This document shows, one piece after another, positions 5,972 through 11,181 of a stretch of DNA of 14,028 bases. The stretch is from Nitrospirota bacterium (GTDB lineage Bacteria > Nitrospirota > Thermodesulfovibrionia > UBA6902 > DSMQ01): assembly GCA_016207865.1 (NCBI GenBank), contig JACQZD010000080.1, positions 2,254 to 16,281 on the forward strand, read 5' to 3'. Every line of letters begins with the position of its first letter. The first letter of the stretch is position 1. Both the position numbers and the translations under genes were made by a program. The notes beneath the pieces were generated by a model. The model did not search any database, was not told the origin of the DNA, and worked only from the letters and a program-made list of their open reading frames with translations.

Positions 5972-6814
5972 ATGAAGGATGAAAAGCAAAAAACCCGCCT
6001 TGATAAACTTCTGTTTGAAAAAGGACTCGTTGAAAGCAGGGAAAAGGCGCGCGCATTAATTTTAGAAGGAACCGTCCTTGTCAACGGGATTAAAGCTGAC
6101 AAGGCAGGCGCGCTTGTAAAAGATGAGGCCCTGATAGAGATCCTTCAAAAGATGCCTTATGTAAGCCGCGGGGGGTTAAAACTTGAGGCGGCGATAAGGG
6201 ATTTTGAAATAGACGCCAGAAATAAAATTGCAATGGATGCCGGAGCATCAACCGGAGGATTTACCGACTGCCTTCTTCAGCACGGCGCAAAAAAAGTCTA
6301 TGCCATAGACGTCGGCTATGGACAGTTTGACTACAAGCTCAGAAAGGACCCGCGTGTAATTCTTCTGGAAAAAACAAATATAAGGTATCTTGATGAGGAA
6401 GTCAGAAGTCAGTCGGAGCGACCCTCAGTCGCAGACTCGACTCTACGAGCGGAGACCTGTATCGGGAAGTCAGAAATCAGAAACAAAGAATTAGAAGACT
6501 TAAAAGAAAAAAATATAGATTTAACAGTGATCGATGTGTCGTTTATTTCCCTTCTGAAAGTCATACCCGCAGTTTCTGCGTTTTTAAAGCCCGGAGGAGA
6601 AATAGTTGCCCTTATAAAACCACAGTTTGAGGCAGGCCGGGAGCATGTCGGCAAAGGCGGAGTTGTCAGGGATGAGGCTAAACGCCTTGAGGTCGTAGAA
6701 AAAATTAAAGGTGAATCCGTAAAAATGGGTTTTGAGGTCAAAGGACTCATTCAGTCGCCGGTTACAGGACCAAAAGGGAATGTTGAGTATTTGATATACT
6801 TGAAAAAGCGTTAG
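5972..6814 (+). CDS. tlyA: TlyA-family rRNA 2'-O-methyltransferase with a repeat-derived insertion
   Basis: Combines an N-terminal S4 RNA-binding domain (TRLDKLLFEKGLVESREKA from residue 8, and VLVNG) with an FtsJ/RrmJ-type methyltransferase. In Mycobacterium TlyA methylates the 2'-O of cytidines in 16S and 23S rRNA using S-adenosylmethionine; older names call it haemolysin A. SAM-binding motif DAGASTGGFTDCLLQHG starts at residue 89 and catalytic-region motifs IDVSFISL (187-194) and ALIKPQFEAGREHVGKGG follow. Between YLDEE (about 143) and NKELEDL (about 171) lies a segment absent from the family, reading RSQSERPSVADSTLRAE and more, which is the translation of a dispersed repeat. The frame stays open, giving 280 residues. 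The start ATG 5972 has only a weak AGG upstream. It follows dxs at a distance of 101 bases. Confidence 0.9.
   Translation: MKDEKQKTRLDKLLFEKGLVESREKARALILEGTVLVNGIKADKAGALVKDEALIEILQKMPYVSRGGLKLEAAIRDFEIDARNKIAMDAGASTGGFTDCLLQHGAKKVYAIDVGYGQFDYKLRKDPRVILLEKTNIRYLDEEVRSQSERPSVADSTLRAETCIGKSEIRNKELEDLKEKNIDLTVIDVSFISLLKVIPAVSAFLKPGGEIVALIKPQFEAGREHVGKGGVVRDEAKRLEVVEKIKGESVKMGFEVKGLIQSPVTGPKGNVEYLIYLKKR
6397..6480 (+). repeat. Repeat-like insertion inside tlyA flanked by 16-bp near-direct repeats
   Basis: GGAAGTCAGAAGTCAG at 6397-6412 recurs as GGAAGTCAGAAATCAG at 6465-6480 (15 of 16 identical, offset 68). Between them is a segment running TCGGAGCGACCC to CCTGTATCGG. The segment coincides with residues that have no counterpart in other TlyA proteins. 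Confidence 0.55.
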
Positions 6815-6854
6815 GTGCGTTAGTCTACAAACTGCTGACTAACGCTCCTAACGC
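6808..6854 (-). terminator. Strong hairpin between convergent tlyA and the 41-residue gene
   Basis: GCGTTAGG (6808-6815) pairs with CCTAACGC (6847-6854) and GCGTTAGTC (6817-6825) pairs with GACTAACGC (6837-6845), leaving one T-T mismatch and an 11-base loop: 17 pairs in all. On the minus strand the stem is followed by CTTTTTC, so it best fits a terminator for the minus-strand small gene; the tlyA stop codon lies inside the arm. On the plus strand no T run follows. Confidence 0.6.
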
Positions 6855-6861
6855 ACTTCAC

Positions 6862-6987
6862 CTACCGTTTCTTGGACTGTTTTTCACTGATTCTGTCGCG
6901 GATTTTCTTTAATACCATTTCAGTGCCCTGACAGAACCGTTCAATTGCTTTATCACTGACATGCCTCTTTTTACCTTTGTTTTTCAA
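6862..6987 (-). CDS. 41-residue basic small protein (TTG start)
   Basis: A short frame starting with TTG at 6985-6987, preceded by AGGAGG with seven-base spacing, an excellent ribosome site. The product starts MKNKGKKRHVSDKAIERFCQ and ends SEKQSKKR, is strongly basic (about one third Lys/Arg), and contains a single Cys. It is followed by a strong hairpin with a minus-strand T run, and transcription would diverge from the hypothetical gene at 7107 across a CRP-like palindrome. I do not recognise a family. Nucleic-acid binding is possible given its charge, but that is a guess. The ribosome site, the terminator and the length together make this more than a chance frame. Confidence 0.55.
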   Translation of the reverse strand: MKNKGKKRHVSDKAIERFCQGTEMVLKKIRDRISEKQSKKR

Positions 6988-7051
6988 CTGTTATCCTCCT
7001 TTGGTTCTTTGTTCTTTATATCTAAAGATAATAATAATCCGGCATTAATTC

Positions 7052-7067
7052 TGTGATGTACATCACA
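7052..7067. promoter_or_regulatory. Perfect CRP/FNR-family operator palindrome
   Basis: TGTGATGTACATCACA is a perfect 16-bp palindrome and fits the CRP consensus TGTGA-N6-TCACA exactly, with a TTT flank on the right as in the E. coli consensus. It lies between the divergent 41-residue gene and the hypothetical gene at 7107, upstream of a possible promoter (TTGCAA 7071-7076, 18 bases, TATCAT 7095-7100). HcpR-type regulators of anaerobes recognise similar sites. Which regulator binds is not shown by the sequence. Confidence 0.65.
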
Positions 7068-7106
7068 TTTTTGCAAAAAACCGGCTATGGAGTGTATCAT
7101 AAACTT

Positions 7107-7547
7107 ATGGAAAAAACCAACCCAGTTGAGTTTGGCCCTTCAGAACTCCCAAAAGAAGTTATTGAGACTCTCAAGGTTGAGGAACAAGAGGAGCCGGCTG
7201 AACACAAAACCCAGACCCTGCTTCAAAAAATTCAGAGCCTGAAGGTTGGGGAGAAAATTCAGCTTGCAATGAAAGGCGGCAGGGAAATCAGGTCCATCCT
7301 TGTGCGCGATTCAAGCAAAGAAGTAGTGGCGGCAGTCCTTGAAAACCAAAAAATTTCTGATAGTGAAATAGAGCTTATTACAAAGCAGAAAACATCCTCA
7401 GAAGAAGTCCTGAGAATAATTTCCAAGAAAAAAGAATGGCTGAAAAAATATTCCATACTGTATGCTCTGGTCACTAACCCCAAAACGCCCCCGGGAGCAG
7501 CATTAAGCAACATACGCCATATTAAGACAAAAGGGCTTAACCATTAA
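7107..7547 (+). CDS. Conserved hypothetical protein, probably C-terminally truncated
   Basis: 146 residues starting MEKTNPVEFGPSELPKEV. The central part reads LKVGEKIQLAMKGGREIRSILVRDSS, then VAAVLENQKISDSEIELI and EWLKKYSILYALVTNPKTPPGAAL. This pattern (GxKxxLAxKGxKExRxxLxRDxN...NPKTP) is familiar from uncharacterised, often tandemly repeated helical domains in deltaproteobacteria and Nitrospirota; no function is established. In such proteins I recall about 30 more residues after NPKTPxxxAL...; here the protein ends IKTKGLNH at a suspected rearrangement junction. The frame stays open to a GTG at 7053, but that codon is inside the CRP-like palindrome, so the start is placed at 7107. A ribosome site is weak (GGAG 14 bases away). 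Confidence 0.6.
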   Translation: MEKTNPVEFGPSELPKEVIETLKVEEQEEPAEHKTQTLLQKIQSLKVGEKIQLAMKGGREIRSILVRDSSKEVVAAVLENQKISDSEIELITKQKTSSEEVLRIISKKKEWLKKYSILYALVTNPKTPPGAALSNIRHIKTKGLNH

Positions 7548-7671
7548 AAAATCACAGAAACTTGTTACGCCTTACGGCAGGCCTTCTGATAAATACCGTA
7601 TTGGCCTGTTCGGAGACACAGAAGTCGTCTTTCTCCCCCGCCACTGCGCGCATCACGGCATACCGCCCCAC
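7543..7671 (+). other. In-frame phosphorylase homology lacking a start codon
   Basis: In the frame of the downstream phosphorylase this stretch reads LVTPYGRPSDKYRIGLFGD and then LPRHCAHHGIPPH, which matches the segment just after the phosphate loop of methylthioadenosine/methylthioinosine phosphorylases (TPYGxPSD...LPRHGxxHxIPPH). No ATG, GTG or TTG occurs in this frame between the stop at 7504 and 7672. The expected N-terminal KIGIIGGSGL phosphate-binding loop is missing in all three forward frames. An ATT at 7543 with AAAAGGG upstream is the only conceivable start. Confidence 0.75.
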
Positions 7672-8274
7672 ATGGTTAATTACAGGGCCAACATTTATGG
7701 ATTTAAAAAGTTAGGCGTTGAGAGAATAATATCAGTCAGTGCAGTCGGCGGGATAAAAAAAGGGCTGAAGCCCGGAGATATTGTCATCGGGGACAAAATA
7801 ATTGATATGACGCGAAACAGAAAGAATACTTTTTATGACGGCAAGGAGGGAGTAGTGCATATTGATTTCACAGAACCCTACTGTCCTGAGATGCGGGGAC
7901 TCTTGCTTAAGGCGGGCAGGCGCGCCGGAGTGCGGCTGGTAAACGGCGGGACCTATGTTGCCGTTGAAGGACCCCGGCTTGAGACCGCATCTGAAATAAA
8001 GGCCTTCGGCCTTCTGGGCGCTGATGTCGTGGGCATGACAGGCATGCCTGAGGCACCGCTTGCGAGGGAGCTTGAGATTTGTTATTCATCAATTGCGCTT
8101 GTGGCAAATTACGCCGCGGGAATAAAAAAACAGAAACTCACCGTCGCAGAAGTCCTGGAGGCGATGAAGTCCTCGGTGGAAAAAATAAAAAGCCTGCTTA
8201 AAGAAACCTTCCGCCTCCTGCCTGAGAAAAGAAAATGCCCTTGCAAGGACGCGCTGAAAGAGGCAAAGATTTAA
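7672..8274 (+). CDS. Methylthioinosine / 6-oxopurine nucleoside phosphorylase, 5'-truncated
   Basis: PNP/MTAP-family enzyme that would split 5'-methylthioinosine or another 6-oxopurine nucleoside with phosphate. From ATG 7672 it gives 200 residues starting MVNYRANIYGFKKLGVERII, in the middle of the family fold. Seen next are SAVGGIKKGLKPGDIVI, GGTYVAVEGPRLETASEI (base and ribose site), GADVVGMTGMPEAPLARE (Met contacting the sugar), and VANYAAGI. Human MTAP has DYD where this has NYA; Asn and Ala at these places are characteristic of methylthioinosine phosphorylases such as that of Pseudomonas aeruginosa, so 6-oxopurine specificity is likely. About 65 N-terminal residues of the family lie before this ATG, and the phosphate loop is lost altogether. 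The tail KCPCKDALKEAKI looks complete. Probably a pseudogene unless translation starts upstream at a non-standard codon. Confidence 0.8.
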   Translation: MVNYRANIYGFKKLGVERIISVSAVGGIKKGLKPGDIVIGDKIIDMTRNRKNTFYDGKEGVVHIDFTEPYCPEMRGLLLKAGRRAGVRLVNGGTYVAVEGPRLETASEIKAFGLLGADVVGMTGMPEAPLARELEICYSSIALVANYAAGIKKQKLTVAEVLEAMKSSVEKIKSLLKETFRLLPEKRKCPCKDALKEAKI

Positions 8275-8561
8275 TCTTTATCTTTGTATCTTAGGAAAAT
8301 CTCCCATGCCTTTTCCTCATCCTCATCCTTCACTCCAATAAGGCTCACAAACCGGCTGTCTTTAAGCTTCTGTCCAAACTCCTTTGCTACACTCCATCCA
8401 AGCCGGCTCCGGAGCAAGGTAATGGTCTCATCAAATACAAAGTTTGTCGTTAAAAGCGGGATTTTGTTATTTCTTATAAAAGCAGCTGCTTCTTTGTGGT
8501 CAGGGTCCTTCTTGTCAACAAGCGCGTACCATGCTCCTGTATCAACAAACAGCCTTTTCAT
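8271..8561 (-). CDS. vapC: VapC-like PIN-domain toxin, C-terminally truncated
   Basis: PIN-domain endoribonuclease of a toxin-antitoxin pair. Seen: FVDTGAWYAL with the first catalytic Asp (residue 7), DKKDPDHKEAAAFI, and FVFDETITLLRSRLG with the catalytic Glu (45). Family members are about 130-140 residues and continue RYxDKxxSFTDCTSF... carrying the third and fourth acidic residues. This one stops at RYKDKD (96 residues), precisely where it meets the convergent phosphorylase gene; the two stop codons overlap. Without the second pair of acidic residues metal binding and RNase activity should be lost. The ATG overlaps the antitoxin stop (ATGA), the standard vapBC arrangement. Confidence 0.85.
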   Translation of the reverse strand: MKRLFVDTGAWYALVDKKDPDHKEAAAFIRNNKIPLLTTNFVFDETITLLRSRLGWSVAKEFGQKLKDSRFVSLIGVKDEDEEKAWEIFLRYKDKD

Positions 8562-8812
8562 TTCTTCTTTCTTTTTGCATAAAGAAATCTGTCATGCTCA
8601 CGCGCCACAGGAGAGCCATCACCTGAACCAATGCCGATAATACCCCAGACAGAGTCATCCCTTGTCCTAACAGCCTGCTTTGAAAATTTTTCAGATAAGA
8701 ACTCCCTGATGATGGCTGAAAGGCTCTTTTTCCCCTTTTTTGACATTTCAAGCAATATTTGATATTGCCAGTCTTCAAGGGATATTTGAGTTCTGTGCTT
8801 GGCTGTTTCCAT
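8558..8812 (-). CDS. vapB: VapB-like ribbon-helix-helix antitoxin
   Basis: An 84-residue protein starting METAKHRTQISLEDWQYQIL and continuing KGKKSLSAIIREFLSEKF, a ribbon-helix-helix DNA-binding fold at the N-terminus. The C-terminal half (DDSVWGIIGIGSGDGSPV then HDRFLYAKRKKK) is the toxin-wrapping tail seen in antitoxins paired with PIN toxins. The start is placed at ATG 8810-8812, which has AAGG nine bases upstream; a GTG at 8816-8818 is too close to that site. The gene overlaps vapC by four bases. Antitoxins of this type repress their own promoter; the three tandem CTTACAT units just upstream (8826-8846) are a possible target. It looks intact, whereas its toxin partner does not. Confidence 0.82.
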   Translation of the reverse strand: METAKHRTQISLEDWQYQILLEMSKKGKKSLSAIIREFLSEKFSKQAVRTRDDSVWGIIGIGSGDGSPVAREHDRFLYAKRKKK

Positions 8813-8825
8813 AATCACTGCCTTT

Positions 8826-8846
8826 CTTACATCTTACATCTTACAT
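8826..8846. repeat. Three tandem CTTACAT heptamers upstream of vapB
   Basis: CTTACAT is repeated three times without gaps (8826-8832, 8833-8839, 8840-8846), 14 bases ahead of the antitoxin start codon on the minus strand, where it reads ATGTAAG. It could be an operator array for VapB or a simple slippage repeat. Confidence 0.6.
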
Positions 8847-8898
8847 CAAATAAATGTCAAGTTTAACCCAATGCTAAATTCTCTACGGCAAGCTCTTG

Positions 8899-9810
8899 CT
8901 ATAACTCCGGTCTCGGATACAGCCCCGCCGCCTTGACAATGCCGGCAATGGCGCTTTCCCATTCAATTGCCTGAATGTGCACGCCCTTAACGCCGGGCGT
9001 CTCAAGCACCTGATGGATAAGCTCTATGGTAATTTTTATTCCCTCTGCCTCCTGCAATTCCCTTGCCTTTTTCTTGTCATCGCCTGCGGCTTCCTTGGCC
9101 TTATTCATCCGGTCAATAAGTACCTTTGGCACAGACACGCCGGCAACTGAAGAATCCATGTATTTAAGCATCATGGCGCTTTTAGGCACAATAATGCCGC
9201 CCAAGATTGCAGTGCGCTCATGAAGCCCCATATTCCGTATCTTTTCCATCTGAGAGCGAAAGCCGGCAATATCATAAATACCCTGAGTCTGAATGAAATC
9301 CGCGCCTGCATTTACTTTCTTCAAAAACTTGGGCGCTGCTTCCAGCGGGTCGCCGCCTTCCTGCTTTCCTTCGTCACGCATTTTTTTAAGTATGCCGACA
9401 AGCTGGCAGGTATCAACATCATATACATTCTTTGCGCCCGGATGTCCTTTCAGCCTGCCTGCGGCGCTGAACTTCTGATGGTCTCCGGCAAGACAGAGGC
9501 AGTTTTTAAGTCCGAGCGCGGCAGCGCCTAAAAGGTCCGCCTGCATGGCAATGCGGTTTCTGTCACGGCAGGTCATCTGCATTACCGGCTCCAGTCCTTC
9601 CCTAAAGGCAATGGCCGCGGCAGCAATGCTTGAAATGCGGACCACAGCAGTCTGGCAGTCCGTAATGTTTGCAGCATCGCAAAATCCTTTAAGCAGCTGC
9701 GCTTTTTTTACAACTTCATGTCCGTCCGCGCTCATGGGCGGGCCCAGCTCTGCCGTAACCGCAGGTTTGCCGCTTGCTATAACCTTCTCAAGATTGCTTC
9801 CGCTCTTCAT
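8899..9810 (-). CDS. metF: Methylenetetrahydrofolate reductase, MetF catalytic subunit
   Basis: Reduces 5,10-methylene-THF to 5-methyl-THF, using FAD in a TIM barrel. At 303 residues it is typical for MetF. Visible: AELGPP near the N-terminus with the catalytic Glu (residue 21; E. coli has FEFFPP), NITDCQTAVVRIS, the FAD/folate segment LCLAGDH (105-111), ADFIQTQGIYD (170-180, equal to the ITQFFFD region), GGIIVPKSA, and GVKGVHIQAIEWE near the end. The ATG at 9808-9810 is preceded by GGAGG. It is the last gene of the minus-strand methyl-branch set, 132 bases after metV; such MetV-MetF pairs occur in acetogens and related anaerobes, where the reductase takes electrons from partner flavoproteins instead of NADH alone. 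A dispersed repeat fills most of the metV-metF gap. Confidence 0.93.
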   Translation of the reverse strand: MKSGSNLEKVIASGKPAVTAELGPPMSADGHEVVKKAQLLKGFCDAANITDCQTAVVRISSIAAAAIAFREGLEPVMQMTCRDRNRIAMQADLLGAAALGLKNCLCLAGDHQKFSAAGRLKGHPGAKNVYDVDTCQLVGILKKMRDEGKQEGGDPLEAAPKFLKKVNAGADFIQTQGIYDIAGFRSQMEKIRNMGLHERTAILGGIIVPKSAMMLKYMDSSVAGVSVPKVLIDRMNKAKEAAGDDKKKARELQEAEGIKITIELIHQVLETPGVKGVHIQAIEWESAIAGIVKAAGLYPRPEL

Positions 9811-9845
9811 TTTTTACCTCCAAAAGAAAAAGCTAAAATTGAATT

Positions 9846-9926
9846 TAGCCACAGATTACTCAGATTTACACAGATTTTTTAGAAATTTTCTTTTTAATCT
9901 GTGCTCTCTGTGAAATCTGTGGTTAA
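9846..9926. repeat. CCACAGATT...AATCTGTGG inverted dispersed repeat
   Basis: Begins TTAGCCACAGATTACTCAG and ends AAATCTGTGGTTAAA, forming imperfect inverted arms around an A/T-rich middle. It lies between metV and metF on the transcript. Related copies are at 12931-13007 and, as a half element, at 5879-5953. Confidence 0.65.
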
Positions 9927-9942
9927 AAATTTTTTACTTTAT

Positions 9943-10644
9943 TTATTTCCCAGCCTTTTGCTCTTCCTGCTTCTCGTACTCCCTTATGTGCTCCACCGAC
10001 ACCCTGCGGGGTCCTCCGTCACGGGACGTGGACCAGTTGCGCGGCGGCTGGATTTCAGAGAGTTTTTCAAGGGCGCCGAGTTTCTTCATGCGCTCAACAA
10101 TAAGGTACCATGCGCAGTCCACATCAGAGCTGATCTCACACTTGCCCTTGTTAGTGCCGCCGCAGGGCCCGTTCATAAGCGTCTTTGAGCATCGCGCTAT
10201 GGGGCATATGCCTCCGGTCAGATGCAGGATGCAGTTGCCGCAGCCGGCGCAAAGCTCCACAAAATTACCTGGCGCCTCCACCGCTCCGTAAAAAGATGTA
10301 TTTAGGCCCGGATATACGGGAACATTACCGGTACGGTCAGATAAAAAATTTACGCCTACGCCGCAGGCCGTGGAAAGCACAAGGTCATATTTTTTTACTT
10401 CATCAATCACAGGGTCAAAATATTCAGGCTCACAGTGGCGCATAACACCCAGGTGGTTCACTTCCATCTTCTTCCCTTCCTGCCCGGCCCGCATCCTCAG
10501 GAGCGCTGCAATAGTCTCTGCCTCTTTTTCTCCGCCTGCATGGCAGATGGCCACACAGGTATTACAGCCGAATACAAGCACCTTTTTAAAGTCCTGCACC
10601 ATATTCCAGATTTCGTCAATTGATTTTTGCGAGCCTATTATCAT
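9943..10644 (-). CDS. metV: MetV, zinc/Fe-S accessory subunit of methylene-THF reductase
   Basis: A 233-residue cysteine-rich protein of the MetV family, which pairs with MetF in the Wood-Ljungdahl methyl branch and binds Zn and, in some members, an Fe-S cluster. Cys seen: FGCNTCVAIC (27, 30, 34), HCEPEYF (71), STACGVG (94), LCAGCGNC (132, 135, 138), GGICPIARCSKTLMNGPCGG (147, 152, 161), GKCE (169) and DC (177). The last block, LMNGPCGGTNKGKCE, is the most recognisable MetV signature. In Moorella MetV joins MetF with an HdrABC-MvhD assembly, so the mvhD-like gene just upstream fits. The ATG at 10642-10644 is preceded by GGAG. The C-terminus is charged and rich in Glu and Lys. Confidence 0.92.
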   Translation of the reverse strand: MIIGSQKSIDEIWNMVQDFKKVLVFGCNTCVAICHAGGEKEAETIAALLRMRAGQEGKKMEVNHLGVMRHCEPEYFDPVIDEVKKYDLVLSTACGVGVNFLSDRTGNVPVYPGLNTSFYGAVEAPGNFVELCAGCGNCILHLTGGICPIARCSKTLMNGPCGGTNKGKCEISSDVDCAWYLIVERMKKLGALEKLSEIQPPRNWSTSRDGGPRRVSVEHIREYEKQEEQKAGK

Positions 10645-10668
10645 AGTTTTTTACTCCTTCTATTTGCT

Positions 10669-10766
10669 GTCATTCCCGCGGAGGCGGGAATCCAGTTCAT
10701 CTAAATAGTTCCCCTGTTCAAATTGGGGGACAATGTCTGGATCCCCCGGTCAAGCCGGAGGATGAC
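10669..10766. repeat. GTCATTCC...GGATGAC palindromic dispersed repeat, copy 5 (expanded)
   Basis: Starts GTCATTCCCGCGGAGGCGGGA and ends CAAGCCGGAGGATGAC, with inner GAATCCAG and CTGGATCC arms separated by about 40 bases that themselves hold GTTCCCC...GGGGGAC. It lies between the mvhD-like segment and metV, inside the presumed operon. Confidence 0.75.
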
Positions 10767-10803
10767 AAATTCTTATTAAACCCTTAACTCTCAATTCCGC
10801 AAT

Positions 10804-11181
10804 TTATAATTTATTATTCCTCAGCCCCATCTGTTTTATGCGTCCGGTAAAATCAGCGCACACATCCGCATATTGATTGCCGTTGCCGCCTGACACAGGA
10901 GAAAGAATCTCAATGCGCCCTGCCTCTATTCCCAACATTGAAATAAGTTTCCTTGCTCTGTCAACCCGCGCATTTACCCTGTGCGCAATGCCGCGGTATT
11001 TGCAGGTTCCGTCATTACAGCGCACTATGGCAACTCCGTCAGCGCCGCTTTCAAAGGCCTTCAGCATATCCAAAATATCAATCCGGCTGGTGCAATGCAC
11101 AGGCACTGCGCGCACATTTTCAGGCGCTTTAAAACCCGCTACGCCTGTATGATGCGTGCAGAGAAATGCAGCAATGACAGG
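10804..11181 (-). CDS. mvhD: MvhD-type hydrogenase Fe-S (electron transfer) domain without its own normal start
   Basis: Homologous to MvhD, the [2Fe-2S] subunit that passes electrons between a hydrogenase or flavoprotein and HdrA. In frame from 11181 it reads PVIAAFLCTHHTGVAG, then VHCTSRIDILDMLKAFESGADGV (family: MCSGRxxPxxxLKAFxxGADGV), then RCNDGTCKYRG (family: GCHxGDCHY), RKLISMLGIEAGRIE, and ends near GLRNNKL. Cys at FLC, HC, RC and TC are kept. The first standard start is a GTG at 11113-11115, already past the first conserved Cys, so the domain must be translated from further upstream. The segment follows the GltD-like stop codon TAG (11182-11184) directly and in the same frame, as if the two were one fused protein. 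No ribosome site is visible. An ATT at 11173-11175 is the only other option. Confidence 0.8.
   Translation of the reverse strand, partial: PVIAAFLCTHHTGVAGFKAPENVRAVPVHCTSRIDILDMLKAFESGADGVAIVRCNDGTCKYRGIAHRVNARVDRARKLISMLGIEAGRIEILSPVSGGNGNQYADVCADFTGRIKQMGLRNNKL

Noticed and set aside
5824..6102. Minus-strand 92-residue frame across the dxs-tlyA gap
   Set aside because: It reads SHRDTEKNKTEFSHRLHRLTQI, the familiar spurious translation of the CTGTGG repeat, and overlaps both real genes.
7053..7106. Longer start (GTG at 7053) for the hypothetical protein
   Set aside because: The codon lies inside the CRP-like palindrome, there is no ribosome site, and the added residues look non-coding.
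8826..8846. CRISPR-like array
   Set aside because: Only three 7-base units with no spacers. No CRISPR array is visible anywhere in the window.
8885..8902. GCAAG-AG-CTTGC hairpin at the end of metF as a terminator
   Set aside because: Five-base stem, two-base loop and no T run on the transcribed side; too weak to call.
9220..9531. Plus-strand frames across metF, metV, the GltD-like gene and folD
   Set aside because: They are antisense shadows of genes with clear catalytic motifs on the minus strand.
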